A stretch of DNA of 64,000 bases, from assembly GCA_001695595.3 (NCBI GenBank), contig MBPM02000006.1, positions 1,054,001 to 1,118,000 of the forward strand. The letters are read 5' to 3'. Positions 36,701 through 49,190 of the stretch are shown here, in pieces. A model generated the notes under the pieces. The model ran no database searches, had not been told where the DNA came from, and saw only the letters and a program-made list of their open reading frames with translations. Made by a program: the position numbers and the translations under genes. Source of the stretch: Plasmopara viticola (taxonomy: Eukaryota > Oomycota > Peronosporomycetes > Peronosporales > Peronosporaceae). How positions within the stretch are numbered: the first letter of the stretch is position 1; each line of letters opens with the position of its first letter.

Positions 36701-38309
36701 GTTGATTTAACTCCAATATCCAAATACCTTTTCAAAGAAAAAGTGCGACGTCAATTCAATGTACAGCAAGATTGGTTTTAAGAAGTGAATTCCCACATTC
36801 GGCGTCGACATTCTGTGCTGGAAAGTAATGCATTGTAAAATCTTATAATCAGTGAAACGCGATCATAAATCAGCTCAGTGACCATATTTGAAAAATAAAT
36901 GTACCACAGAATATATGGGCAGAATGTAGTAAATACCTTGTATGACTAGTTTTTGGACACAACTAAGCTTTCCTGCAAGAAAAGTTCGGCCAGCACCTTG
37001 AGCAAAATGCTATGAGAATAGCCGTTCATCCTTGAGTTCTATCAAACACGATTGAGACGTCAAGTCGTTTGGTTGATTAGGCCGTATACACAGACATGCT
37101 TCGCAGGCTTCTGTGTTTTTTATTGTGCAAAGCTTGGGGGAATAGACGTAAAATCTATCATGCACTTGCAAACAGTGCCCCAGTGTATGCACACGTTTGG
37201 ACTGTACATTAGTGCATTTGTCGTTGGGCAAAATTTATTTCATATAATGCATGACATTTCGATTAGAATTGCTAAGGTCAAGTCCATTGTGAATTGGCCG
37301 ATATATTGAAGAAGGAGGTTTGATGAATTGTCAGGACCTGGCTACCTCTGCACACATGCAGTGCGCATTCGGCAAAATTGACAAGGCCACTCCATACTTT
37401 TTCTAGAAAAAGAACACAGATTGGATAAAAAATTCCAATACTTGGAGGCGCTTAATAAAGTTAATGAAAACCTACCACAAAGTTCAATCTCGATTCTGTC
37501 AAATCCAAAGTGTCGGTTTGAAGTCGTCATTGGGGCATTAGGTTTTATCCATTGGCAGCGCACTGCTTGGAGAAGACGCCGTGGGGTGAGAGATTGTGAC
37601 CGTGACAAAATCTCGACAGCCTTAGTCTGTCGAAATGAACTGAATGTTCATGCTAAAGAGCAATCTTTGCCAAACATTGATCTAGACATATTCGAGGTTC
37701 ATCAACTAGGCTCCAGGTGATGCGTGAGCCAGTCTACAACGAACACAATCCTCGTTTTGGCTTTTAAGTCTATCAAAAAACCAAATGCGAAATCTTTAGA
37801 GATGGACGGGCAGTATTTGTATATTTCATGCAGTAGATACTGAATTATCCCAGCTTGAAGTGAATTTGATCAACAATTCCTTAGCTTCTCATGCCAAATT
37901 AACTTATCGAGTCTTCCAGTGTAACTTATTGAGTCCGAAGAAAAAGGGGTTGTATCAAATTGGATTTGGCTGCTTCTGTGAGATGATTATTTTTTTATGT
38001 ATACGAAGGTTGAGTTTTGCTCAGGCTTTACTTTATGTGCGCAGATAAATGCGAGTAATAGAGTTCGCGGAGTGTAAAAGCGCCATCATCTGCATGCTAA
38101 AGCAGGTCAAATAACTCAACTGTACGGCCCCGCATCATTTCATCGCTGTATATCTTGTAGGTTATATTATTAAAATTAGAGTCTTTTTTATACGATCAGC
38201 ACAAGCAAGTCGGTGCAAAATGATTTGAAATATAGTCGCGCAAAAGCATGTGAGTGTCACACCAAATGGCACTATCAAATAGTGTGAAAAAATTCAAGTT
38301 ATATGCTGA
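33711..38309. other. Gene-poor region with decayed open frames
   Basis: No intact gene. A plus-strand protein-like stretch runs about 34770-35125 (containing RNSFQAFVDDYLMVAIYNRM). Another, at 37421-37720, has SILSNPKCRFEVVIGALGFI, faintly like the end of a retroelement reverse transcriptase palm, but there is no YxDD. The frame at 36184-36483 is cysteine-rich and unrecognised. Confidence 0.35.
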
Positions 38310-38662
38310 GCATCCAGCTACTGTAATGTAATGTATTACGTTATCGCATTGCCAAGTTATGCACGAGCTAGGCTCAGTCTGGCTAGTCCACGGCATAGAG
38401 TGGTGTCCGCATACGTCGAGTCTCGTTCGGCGGGCAGTGCAGCCAGCACCGAGGTCGTGAGGGCCTTCCATTATTTTGTTTATCTCTGACTTGGTAAGAG
38501 CCCAGGTGACGCCCTGGTGCTGGAGATCGTCGCGTCGAGGGTGAGACTCGTTAGAGACCTGCAGATGCCCGAGAGCACCTGCCCGAAGCGCGCGAGCATT
38601 TAGCCCCCGTGCTTGGAAGAAGGGCGTCACCTCAACCTTTTCCGAAGCATCCAGCTACTGTA
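38310..38662 (-). mobile_element. Short interspersed retroelement, copy 2 (full length)
   Basis: Flanked by an exact 16-bp duplication GCATCCAGCTACTGTA (38310-38325 and 38647-38662). The element body runs minus strand from TTCGGAAAAGGTTGAGG to the TTACA-type tail. This copy defines the complete 5' end. It is about 320 bases long and closely similar to the copies at 33.4, 57.6, 58.3 and 61.5 kb. Confidence 0.9.
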
Positions 38663-41600
38663 GTGCTAAATACTGAGTAGGTAAAATGAAACCTTTACAT
38701 GGGGTTTATGCCATCTTAACCTAAAAGTATGCTCGAAAGCAGATGAAAAAGTAGACCCCTTTTTGGGTCTGTCGAGAAGTATAACGTTCTAAAGAAATTC
38801 AGGATTACTGTAGGGTCTTAGAAAAAATTCAATGTGACTTCGGGAGTCAGGCATACAGCTATTAGATTTAAGTATCTTGCGTATGTCAAAATCTGATTTG
38901 GAGCTTTTTTCGAGCATAGCTTTGAAGCCCCGCTGTACTCGATAGTGATCGTAGTCAATCCGCGCCGAGCCGTCATGACGATTTTTTTGTGAGAAAGAAC
39001 CGGTTTCTACGAGAGTCACACTGAATAAGCAAACAATCTTGTTTTTTTTTCAAAAGGGGTGCAGCTATTAGCTTCACAAAGATACGATGCGACCAAGGTG
39101 CACCGGCGGTGATTTTAAAACTATTATGATGCTTTGGTAAAAAATAACCTCATTACATGTAGTGCTTATAACTTGCTGTGGCATTAAATGCAAGTTTTAC
39201 GGATTTCACATCGAAAATCAGGTGTGTTTGGATCTGGGCACGCTCATGCAAAAGAATGCGGCACCAAATTTCTTCGAGAAAGCATTAAATCCACCAAAGC
39301 TTTAAAGTGCTAGATGAAATTCAGTCAAAGTGCTATTGTCAGTAATCTTTAATCGCGGTGTGAAGCTCCTGAGCTTTAACAACTTCGACGGTTGTGTGGT
39401 CTATATTAGGCTAAACTTTATCTTGAGTACGGCATGGCTTGAGCGTTATAATTTCTGAGTCGATAAAGCTCAAGGTGTCATGCATTTCATAACTGAATGA
39501 GCATGAGTAAGTCATTTATTTACGCTTACTAGAAGGAAGAAGGACTACTGGTGAATGGCACAAACACTAGACCGAGTCGACCAATGTATTGCACGCCGGG
39601 GTGACAGACATCGTTATTGGTGGTGTCAAGGAAAAGAATTTGAAATATGGGTAGCATGAAAGGTAATGAGAAGAGCTCGTTCAACGCGTCACTCGCTTAA
39701 TTTATTATTGGCCCTATTGGCTTTCAGACAAGGCCAATTGAGAGAGTTTCTACCACAATCTGACAAATCTTAGCAAAGGCCGTAATAAGCAGCATTCGCT
39801 AGATGCCGGTGGCATGAATTAGTTTAATTGAATGTAGAGAAAATGAGGATATAATGCTATGGGTGGACTGTCACGTATATTATAGGGCGGTGCTGTAAAA
39901 ATAGCATTCGTATCGTGCATTGCTGCTGCAGATGGTGGTGGGATCGTCCGTATTGATGGCCCTGGCACTCAAAAAGTCCGAACGAAATAACAGTTAGCGG
40001 ATGCAGCCGTCTCGAGAGTAAGGGGCAAGCAGATGAGCAGAAGTTTAGGTGCAACACCCCATTGTTTAACTGTGTAGGTAAGTCATGTGTCAGCTGACAA
40101 AGGCTTTTGCCTATATATATAGTGGGTTACGCGTCTTTGGAAACCAGTAACGGGCTTGTAATGGTAGATTCTGATACTTCGTTTGTCCGGCACAATTGTA
40201 TGAAGTCTCGAAGTTGATAAAAATTGCTCAAAGTTATGTAGAGGTATCTACGCCTGCCACAATAGCCAGTAGCCAGTAAGCTCGGCTTGCAAGCCCATTC
40301 ATAGGATAAAGCTCCCTACTTGTGCCAAACAGCAGTCAGAAACACCACGGCTTCGAAAACTTTTGCTTTAGTCGCTCCGATGAATCGTCACCCACCTGCT
40401 TTTGCATTGATTCTAAAGTGCTTCTCCCTGTCGTCTATGTACACCTTTGCTGAAAACAGGCAAGAACATGTCAGAAATGGCAAAATGCTTTCAACTAGCA
40501 CCAGCAGTTTCAAAGATTTGGTCCTAGCCGGCGAAGTACACGACAAATTTAAATGCTAAAAATTGGTGCCGATGTTGGGTGAAATTTTGCCACCGGACTT
40601 ATAAGCTGACGCGTCAACATAGGTGTAGTACTTAAAGCGAGACAGATTATGCGCCGCATGTAGTAGTGGTATACAAAGCTTGTGCATTCATTTAAATAAT
40701 ATATTGCTCGCAGTGACCTTCTTGGACAAATGTATGTCTGGAATATTATAGAAGGTGCTGACATACACTAATATATCTGAGCGTTGACACATCCGATGTC
40801 AAAGAAGTTGTCGCCAAAATTTGACGCGGCGAGCGACGACTAGGTGATGACATATTTGGCAGCTCCGAGCTCGACGTAATTTTGTGACTGTTAATGGTAC
40901 ACGCTGCTTTATATACATTTTCCGACCGGACGAAGTATGAAGTAATGCTTCAGTATATCGTACTAATCCTTTAAATGATAGCTTTTGGGTATCTGACAGT
41001 TCTTTTTATCTAGATAAAGGATGTTTAAATTTTCCTTTTTGAACGCTTTTTTGGTTATTGCAATCGATTTTCTGCCTTGCAAATTGTGTCTACAGGCTTC
41101 TGCACAGTCAGACGCATGTAGATGAAAGTACGAATATTCAAAATAACTCCTGCACATCCTAGTTCGATTTCTGATCGAAAGCTCGTATTTGATTAAATGG
41201 AGCTTGTAAACAATAACTTCAAAGCGGCAGATGCAGGCAAAACAAATTTAATGCGCGGTATCATATAACATCCTACCCAGCAAGTCAGCTGTCATCGTCC
41301 GATAGTCTAAAGAAATTGTATTTATAAGCTAAAGCAACAAATAGTAACTTTGATGTTTATCAAGCAGAAAGGTCTTGAAAATTTTCGAATGACATTTTAA
41401 TTGCTGTGCTTTCGAGTCTTAATTTGTTAATATCAGCATGCCAGCTTCTAAAGTCGCTGAGCGTGAGGGACAGACGGCTGATTTTGAAGGCAAAATTCTT
41501 TGCGCGTGGTTGATAGCCTTATTAATCAGGACAATCGAGCTTGATTAGCAATGCAAACGTGCTCACGCTTCATATGCCATCAAATGACGGTGAAAGCGTT

Positions 41601-42379
41601 TTTAAATGGTGAGTCCACATCGTAGCAATCTTTTTGTACTCAAGTACAGCGTTAGTAAATTCTATGTGTAAGTTAAGCGATAATTTTACTCCGAGTTTTT
41701 CTCACTGAAGACTCGTCAATATCCTATAACGAATTACCATCCTACGACCTACAGTTTAGCATAACATGCTCCAATGAGCATAGCGATTTAAGCGACCAAA
41801 AAATATTACGAGTTGAGCTTTTGTTTCTGCTGGAAAAAGCGGATGTCGTACGGAAAAGGTCTTAGGGAAGACTTGAATCACTATGTTAAAAACTGTTGAC
41901 GATGTCGAAAAAGCTATTTATAGTGCTTCCGCAAGCTCTCAAAAGTTTAGGAAATAATATATATATATATATATATTTGATTAAAAGATACAATTATGTG
42001 AATGCTCATCCTTTATTTTGAGCATATAAACCTCGAGATTTACACGACTGGTAGAGTACATATTAAAATTGATACTTAATTTGTACTAGGTGTGCGTTCT
42101 GTCTTTGTGACACCGTCCTTCTTTCCGACTTGCCAACAATAGAAAAAAAGTTGTTTCGACGACGTTATTGTCATGCTGAAATCATATACAGGAATTAAAC
42201 TTTAGATTGTCATTTAGTAGATAGGCACATTACATAATCCAATGCCAATTTTAACAAGACTTTTGATTTTTCAGCTATGGTGGAGACAAAAGCTGCGCTA
42301 GTTCTTAATCGATTGGATAGTACTGTGGTGTGTACACGAGGCAGCACCCGCCACTGTCACAGCAGATAAGTCTGATTGC
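38663..42379. other. Gene-poor region
   Basis: No gene supported. A 20-base (AT)10 microsatellite lies at 41957-41976. Short frames at 38789-39019 and 40320-40559 have no recognisable feature. Confidence 0.4.
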
Positions 42380-42739
42380 TTACTTTATATCACAATTTGC
42401 CTCCTCTGCAAAAATTGCTATCGCAGGACCGCCTCTATATGGCTTACCCGAAGGCACTTGGTGGACTGCTATATCGTAAAATTCCGGGTGGTGAGGAGCG
42501 TCATGTAAACGACGTTTTCTGCGGCGTTCGATTTGTATGTTGTTGTAGTCACCTCCGCTTTCTTTATGCTTCATAGTCGGCAAAAAGTGAGCTGCGAGCA
42601 GATTGTCAGCGGCGACATCAACGCTCGAGGCCGCCCTAAGAGCTCTGGTCTTTGTTTTGTCACTTGGGCTCGTCAGCGCATTGTTGCTCACTATTAGTGT
42701 TGCTGCTATTACAGTTGATATTAGGAGACGAAAGTGCAT
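42380..42739 (-). CDS. Candidate RxLR-type secreted effector
   Basis: 119 residues, single exon, starting with a clear signal peptide (hydrophobic core LLISTVIAATLIV, likely cleavage after SNNA at about 21). RALR sits at residues 32-35, inside the 30-60 window where RxLR motifs occur in oomycete host-translocated effectors. A downstream EER motif is not evident; the nearest acidic/basic stretch is IERRRKRR near 71-78. The C-terminus lacks an obvious WY fold and the protein is short. Known for the family: RxLR proteins are secreted and act in the plant cell. Inferred here: effector status. A genuine small secreted protein without translocation is the main alternative. It is adjacent to the endogenous virus, about 240 bases away. 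Confidence 0.7.
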   Translation of the reverse strand: MHFRLLISTVIAATLIVSNNALTSPSDKTKTRALRAASSVDVAADNLLAAHFLPTMKHKESGGDYNNIQIERRRKRRLHDAPHHPEFYDIAVHQVPSGKPYRGGPAIAIFAEEANCDIK

Positions 42740-42884
42740 TGCAGGCTGGACGAGAAGTGATGTGCTGTGTCGAGAATTTCAGCAACTGTGGTCGTCTATT
42801 CAAAATGGGTGGAGCACTTGAGTGATATTTGACTTTGTGTGGCCACTCTTCCCTTGAAACTGATAGTGGATTAGGTATATAAGC

Positions 42885-42912
42885 ATTGTATTGTATTACG
42901 TTATCGCGTTGC
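42885..42912 (-). mobile_element. 3'-tail fragment of the short retroelement
   Basis: Only the tail and the last 20 bases of the element (ATTGTATTACGTTATCGCGT followed by TGC) are present. This is a very severely 5'-truncated insertion or a remnant. Target duplications are not clear. Confidence 0.6.
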
Positions 42913-42978
42913 AAATAGAATCTCAAAAAAATTAAATAAATGTTGATTTTTTACTCGAAGGGCTCGCAGTCAGAGCGA

Positions 42979-44730
42979 TCAGCTATATAATGCAAATGTC
43001 TTGGGTTCTTTATTCTTTGTGGAAGCCCTCGGAGCATCTATTCCTGATCCCTTTGAGTTTCCATTCTTGTCTTCAGAGTGAAGGACTGAAGGTCCCCTAG
43101 AGCCCTCTGGGCGTCCATTCACGAGATTTTCTTTTAGCAGTAGACTATTGAGAGATTTCAATAATCTTTCTTGATCAATATGAGCAGCTGATTTAATAGA
43201 GCTGCTCCTAAGATTCGGATATCGCACTTCTCGAATGCATCATCTATACTAGCAATGATTAAAAAGCTCGTCGAATCAATTCTAATTCTCTTTCCAAGCG
43301 ACGATTATCATTACTTAAACCACGGGCACCTTGAAATTTATCGAATTTGTGTTTAAAATGCTTTGACGTCCTTTAACTTCTGCAACACCTAAACAACTCA
43401 TGGAGTCAAATGAGAGAGCTCTTTGGAATCGTTTTGGATTAACGGACTTGAGTGTAATGTCCGCAGATACAAGTCGATCTCCATACCTGTCCGCAATATA
43501 GTTAAGGGCTCCAAGCCAATGAGCATTTTCATCAACACGACTCGTAATAGACGGACTGATTTCCTTCTGTTTCTTTCTCATGATTGATGCATATTCACCA
43601 AAGTAATATGTTTTCTTTCCTATCTTTAATCCTTCAAGAAATATCTTCTCATCCGCCAACCAAGAATTATCATTGATAATCTGATAAGGGTAGCTTTCAC
43701 TTGATTATTGCCATCTGATATAACCTTGTCATTTAGATCTACTTGTGAAGGATTGGTATTACCGTTCGCATATGTATTCGAATCAGGATTTTTGAACATC
43801 GGTGATTGCTTGGATGAGATGTTATTATGCTTCAAACATTTGATGTACATTTTCATTGTCGACTCCCATGAGACCACTCTTTGGTTTTCACTCGATCACC
43901 ATCAAACACTTTCAAGTCGTCATCAACTAGTTTTACTCGAAAGCCGCCATTCACTGGAATATAGCCACCTTGTTGGTTTCATCCCTTCTTATATGGAATG
44001 GTAATCTAGTTACTTCTGAAAAGGTATTGTTCATCAGAATGTCGCGAAGCACTTCGTATGCTCCAGACTCAATGTTGAATCCAAATTGATGCGACGAATG
44101 AACGGCGGTTTCTTTTGTCTCAATGTCAATGAGATTCAATATGTAATCATACGTTGCAACCCAATCATAGTCATTTAGTGCTTTGTTTGCTAACTTACTG
44201 TTATTAACATTAAATAGTTTTTCATCCGTCCCAATATACACGTCTTTATCTGGAGTACCAATATTTAGAATCAAATTTTCTTTTACTAATATGTGGGTTA
44301 ATGGTATATTGATCAATTATTTTTTCTCGTGCATTTTTTTGGAAATTGGAATCATTAGCTTCAACTCGAGTCCCAAATCACATGTACTCTGTGAGTCATC
44401 AATATCACTCAACGAATCTTCTTCATCTCCAATGTCCTCTAAATCGTATTGACTGTCCATCGTTGTCATTGTTGGAGCTGCTTGCATCCCCATTGTGGTC
44501 ATTGAAGGAGCTGCTTGTACACCAGCTGACGTCGTTGTTGGAGTTACTTTCCTTTTTAATTGTGGAAGTGTCGAAGTATCTATATTTTGATCCAGATCAG
44601 TAGCTCATTGCGTAAGTTTGTATCGATCGTTCTTGAGGCGTGCTAATTGAAGTTTCTCACTGTTCGCTTCAGCGAGTTGCTTCAATTTTTTTTTTGATCG
44701 CGGACGGATTTAGAACTCGGAAACATTATC
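42979..44730 (-). pseudogene. Viral gene(s) of unknown function, broken
   Basis: Minus-strand frames at 44502-44317, 44316-43951, 43877-43626, 43659-43315 and 43227-42979 follow each other closely. The first two are in the same frame, split by one stop codon at 44317-44319. The junctions near 43945 and 43640-43680 are frameshifts. The 5' part is charged and possibly coiled-coil (near 44600-44700), then has a short repeated APxMTTM motif at about 44460-44510 and an acidic stretch. A middle domain (VYIGTDEKLFNVNNSK) and a later one (KKTYYFGEYASIMRKKQKE) look folded. Near 43300 another frame gives a helical NRRLERELELIRR. I recognise none of them. It may be one or two genes. Confidence 0.55.
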
Positions 44731-45620
44731 GAGTCTATACAATATTTCAATTTTTGTTTGTTATTACGAATTAATAGCATTATCAATGGATTGAAGTCTT
44801 TAAATTCAGCAATATCAAAGTCTTGATCGACGATGCTCAGAGTAATATTGCTGTATGCTCCATCGTTAATGGAGAGCCACTGATATTCAGATGGCTGAAA
44901 TGAGATCAATTGACAAATTGATGTCCCTTGAGGACTGAACGAAGTCAGAATATCAGGTGGTGTGCTAACCCGATTGTTAATAAGATTACAATGAATTAAT
45001 CAACTGCTGACGGGATTAACTTGTGGAGAGATATTGCTCAAAAATACTTGATTTGTTGTTTGAATGCTTGATGGGTACGTTGCTAGACTGAATCCAATCA
45101 CATTTGAAAATCCGTTGTTTGGAACAGTCATTCGAGGAGTATTAGTAGCGGTTGGCAATCCAGTTCCGGTTAATGAGTATAAATCAGTCGATGGACGTGA
45201 ATATCCACCAAAAACAGAAGTTGGTGTTGCTAAGTAAGTAATTTCGCATGAAAAGTACGTTGCGTTTTCTTTCATAGCGATATACACAACGTTATTACCT
45301 TGAAAATCAATCAAGTATGCACCAATGCTAACTAATTGAGATTAAATGTAGTTATAAATATCTGCATGCGAATAGTACCCATTCAAAAGCGTGATCGAAA
45401 CCGATTGATAAGTCGACGCTGTTGGAACTAAAACACTAAACGTGTTGTTGCTGTATAAACTTCCATTAATGTTGAATTGAGAGTTGTAACTCTGCAGGCT
45501 GGACAGAGCGATTTCTTGATTTTTGAAATTCACGCTTGATTTAGTAAAGTTGAATTCGAATGTATTGTTCAAGCCATTGGAAACAATGTTATCCCGGTTA
45601 AAAATGAAAGTGCTCGTCAA
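44682..45620 (-). pseudogene. Viral minor capsid (penton-like) protein, broken
   Basis: Three in-order minus-strand frames (45620-45342, 45314-45000, 44909-44682). The first two are in phase and separated by a single stop at 45342; another stop occurs at 45000. The C-terminal part, SINDGAYSNITLSIVDQDF then NPLIMLLIRN, is the signature I associate with minor capsid/penton proteins of polinton-like viruses and virophages. The N-terminus (NTFEFNF, IALSSLQSYNSQFNI) fits a beta-rich jelly-roll. It starts at the last codons of the packaging ATPase, an overlapping arrangement typical of this module. It forms capsid vertices in related viruses. It cannot be expressed full length here. Confidence 0.65.
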
Positions 45621-46370
45621 ATTAAGTTTCTACGAGAGATATTAAATCGAAAAATTGTTTTTTGGTACAAAAACAAATCAAGATTTGTTTTCGCACCGGT
45701 ATATTTATTAAAAACTTCACCTTTGAAATTCTTTCGAATTTGTTGCTTGACAGATTCTATAAACAACATCTTTCCCTTTTCAAATGTTGCCTGTTTGTGA
45801 TACCTGTAGATATCATCTTCATTTACTCCAGGTAGAATAAAATCTTGCAAAATTGGCTGTAGATTTCGTTTCGAATTTGCTTTTAGAATGGCAATGTATT
45901 CAGAATTCAATTTATCATCTTGTCAGTAGCAAACTAACTATGAGCTATGAATATTGTTGAAAGTCCTTCGTGTCTCCCTCGAGTAAAGAAATGTCCAAAC
46001 AAATTTCTCTGAAGCTTATTATCGTTAGAAAAACCATCAATAATATTGAGTTGTAAGGCGTTTGGAATCTCTTTGATTGCATCAACACTTGGAGGGGCAT
46101 CAGGATCATAAAACGTTTCAAAACCTTGTAATTTTTCTTTGATGTAATCGTATAACTCCTGCTCAGGGTTGCAAACTATAATATGTAAGTGTCTATAGAC
46201 GTGTGGAGACTCTTTAAGTATATGAAAAGCTAGATTTGATTTACCAGAGAAGCTGAAACGTAAAACTATCATTCGGAAAAGCTTCTGGATACCAAGCTTA
46301 TCATTTACTCCAAACGATTTCTTTTAATCTCCTTTGGGAGCATCCCATCAAAATCAGAAATTGAACTCAT
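45617..46370 (-). pseudogene. Viral FtsK/HerA-type packaging ATPase, broken
   Basis: The Walker A motif FSGKSN lies at the start of the 46272-45934 frame, followed by LHIIVCNPEQE, LNIIDGF (Walker B region) and GLSTIFIAHS, the order seen in A32-like packaging ATPases. A likely start ATG is at 46370; one frameshift near 46320 separates it from the Walker A frame. A stop follows IFIAHS at 45934-45936, and a further frame change near 45915 leads into the C-terminal frame 45910-45617. Length would be about 250 residues, normal for the family. Role in relatives: pumping viral DNA into the capsid. It directly precedes the penton gene. Confidence 0.75.
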
Positions 46371-46437
46371 ATCGCATCGGAGGTGCTGCTTAGTAATCTC
46401 CGATTACCGATCTTGTGTGACAAATCTATCTGTTACA

Positions 46438-46448
46438 TTATATAAAGG
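46438..46448 (+). promoter_or_regulatory. TATA-like element ahead of the viral fibre gene
   Basis: TTATATAAAGG ends 26 bases upstream of the fibre ATG (46475), in the 104-base gap between the divergent ATPase and fibre genes. Position and sequence suggest a viral TATA-box promoter. No experimental support. Confidence 0.4.
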
Positions 46449-46474
46449 ATCATTTTACAAAAAAGATATCATAC

Positions 46475-49073
46475 ATGTCCGGCGATCTGCGATCGCTCAT
46501 GCTACCGCCTAATTATGTTCCATCCTTGTACAATCCATCAGACTATATCGGCTCATTCGATCACTTGACTATTAGTATTGGCGATTTGCGATATAACAAA
46601 AGAAATGGGGTGAATTACATTCCGTGTTTGTACATCACTGGAAATATCTATCAAAATGGAACAATGATTGATTTGAATGTGCTTTCGGTTATTAGCTTCC
46701 ACTGGGAAATTGATTGCGGTTGACTCCAACAGAGAAATCGCGAACATTAATAATCTTTCAGCATTACATTGAACAGGAACTCTTCAAACAGTTGCACAGC
46801 CTAACATTACATCATTGGGAACAGTTTCATTAACACTCAATATTAGTGGATCTACTCCTATAACTTGTAATAACTCCCTGTCGAAGAGCACGTGCTCATT
46901 ATCTGTTGATTTTGTATCTAGAGATCAGACATTTGGCAGTACAACAGCGAATAAGTTTCATTTGAGAGCAAATGGAAATAGAAGAATAACGATCTACTGG
47001 TTTAGTAGGCATTAATATTATATACTCTCGGAATTATCGGATCGACAGCATTAAAAATTCATTGTATCAAATCACTGATGGAACAGTCATTTATCAGCAG
47101 TGGTTCGATGGAACTCAATGTTGTCTTCTAACGTTTTTAAATCATCCATTGACTTTTGCATCAAATAATGGATCTGTGCAAATGTCAGTATTAACAAATG
47201 AAAATTTTGCTAATAATAACACATTGACAGCTACTAATATATCCGCTTTAACATTATTTGGAACTCTTCAAATAGCTGATCAGCCTAATCTTACATCGAT
47301 TGGAACTTTAGCGACTCTTACGGCTACATCAATTACTGGATCGACGTAAACAGCTGTTCAGCCTAATAGTACCTCAATTGGAAATCAAACATCATTGAAT
47401 ACGGCAGGATTCTTTATCGCTACTCTAACTGCTAATGGGCAATTGTTTAGATCTAAAATAGTACTTCGACATGTGCTCTGTTTCATTTTAACAACGGGAA
47501 TGCTTACTTTGGAACATCTACAGCAAACAATTTAGTCTTTCAAACAAGTAATACAGGAAGAATGACAATTAGCTCAACGGGAGCTGTATCTGGGATCTCA
47601 ACATTAAGCGCTACTTCTATTATAGGAGCTTTACAAATAGTAGCTCAACCTACATCTACAGGAGATTTAACGCTACCTACGTTATTGACAATTACATATG
47701 GTAGTACTTCAATATCAATCAGTGATGCAACATCAACAAATACCTTTCGCTTAACCATTCAAAATAGTGATGGTGCTCAAGATATTGGCTCTTTTACAAG
47801 CCATAGCTTCTTTTTAAATTCAAACAATACAGACGATTACAATGTGATACTTCTGGTAATATTGATATTTTAAATCATGACGCTTCTACGGTGGGATTAA
47901 GACTTGGTGGAACATTAATCATATCGTCGGCTACTGAATTAAACTTTTTTATCTGGAGCGACTGCTGGGACAGTAAGTGCAGGTAAAGCTCTTGTGGTCG
48001 ATTTAAACAGAAGCATCACGAATATTGCAAAAACAAATTTAACGAGCTCTGATGCTAGAACGACTACCGGAACTACCAATCCAACTGCTTTTGGATTGAA
48101 TATACTGGCTACAACTAATGCAAATGGTCAATATAACGCTGCAGGAATAGCTTTGAGAAGCGCTCTTAGCGATGGCATGCCTCATGGAGTAGTTTCATGT
48201 CAAAGAACAGCTGCTGCGGCTGGAGATCTAGTGTTTCTGACTCAATCAGCGACCAATAGTGTATCAGAGACTTTACGTTGTTAATCAACTGGAGCTATTG
48301 CTGTTAATGCTACAGTCAACGCTGGAATTACTTGCTTTGGCTCCGCAAACTATGTTGATGGTTCATATCAGAAAGAATTAGATTTGCAATCAAATAATGT
48401 GTATGCAATGGATTTCTGTATTGAAATTAACTCTGAAATTGTCGCATCGAGTACAAATGCTACTTGGATGGGCAATTTGACTAATATTGACTTGCGATTC
48501 GGAGTCAATAACTCAACTAAGATGATTCTTGACACAAATAAGCGTTTAAGAGTCGGAACAACATCACCGAGTACTACTTTGCATGTTAGTGGAACTGTTT
48601 CTAATACATTTAATGTTGGGGGATCTTTATATTCTACTGGGACATCTACAGCATACACTACAAGTCAGTTGGGCCTTGCACGGTGAGCGTCGCTGCTATG
48701 TTTGGTGGTCCGATTCAGTGTTCATCGATTCATTGTACATCGGATCGTTGATGTAAAAAAATTTTCGATCAAGTAGAGACTGATAATTGCGATAAACTTT
48801 ATATTTAAACGTTTATGAATACAAATACAAAGGGTCAGATGAAACAATTCCAAAAAATGGTTTCACTAGTAAAGTTTTGTATGCAGCTGGATACATAAAC
48901 TACTCTCAATGACACCAAATGAAAATCAGAAGAAAGTGGATGAAAACAACATTGAAGGATACCAGATCAACATTGATTATAGTAAAATCACAGCGACCAA
49001 CTTCTGTAGGATAAAAAAATTACTCAATCGTGTAAAGCAACTTGAGATGGAGCTGAAGCATAATTTTGAGTAA
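46475..49073 (+). pseudogene. Viral fibre with S74-type intramolecular chaperone, broken
   Basis: About 2.6 kb of plus-strand frames (46475-46723, 46815-47015, 47062-47349, 47562-47873, 47994-48284, 48384-48686, then about 48760-49073) interrupted by several stops and frameshifts. The shaft has a recurring motif of the type GTLQxVAQPNITSLGT, seen near 46775, 47260, 47345 and 47625, which is common in trimeric phage and viral fibres. The last 250 bases contain YKYKGSD, a short AAGYINYS and EGYQINIDYSKI, followed by a coiled coil. This is the pattern of the C-terminal Peptidase_S74 self-cleaving chaperone of tailspikes and fibres. Likely role in the live virus: host attachment. It is convergent with the capsid gene. 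Confidence 0.75.
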
Positions 49074-49119
49074 AGCTCAATAATTTTTGTCAACAAAAGA
49101 ACTTAATTGTTTTGCCGGC

Positions 49120-49185
49120 TGACGGACACGAAAAGCTTGACGGCGGGGGAGTTCACTCCGCGAGCCAGTGGCTCTGGAGCTCGCT
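49120..49185. terminator. GC-rich hairpins between convergent viral genes
   Basis: Between the fibre stop and the capsid stop, an AT-rich context is broken by GGAGTTCACTCC and GAGCCAGTGGCTC, two short stem-loops in a row. Their position between two convergent 3' ends suggests a shared transcription-end structure. Modest support only. Confidence 0.35.
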
Positions 49186-49190
49186 CCAAT

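Noticed and set aside
37421..37720. Possible Ty3/gypsy reverse transcriptase fragment
   Set aside because: Only a loose NPKCRF...LGFI resemblance; no YxDD, RNase H or integrase nearby.
38196..38630. Arginine/cysteine-rich frames inside the repeated element (also at 57.5, 58.3 and 61.5 kb)
   Set aside because: All come from the short retroelement body, differ in frame between copies and show no conserved start or stop.
42603..42821. Plus-strand 72-codon frame with hydrophobic stretch
   Set aside because: Overlaps the RxLR candidate in antisense; the minus strand has the coherent signal peptide.
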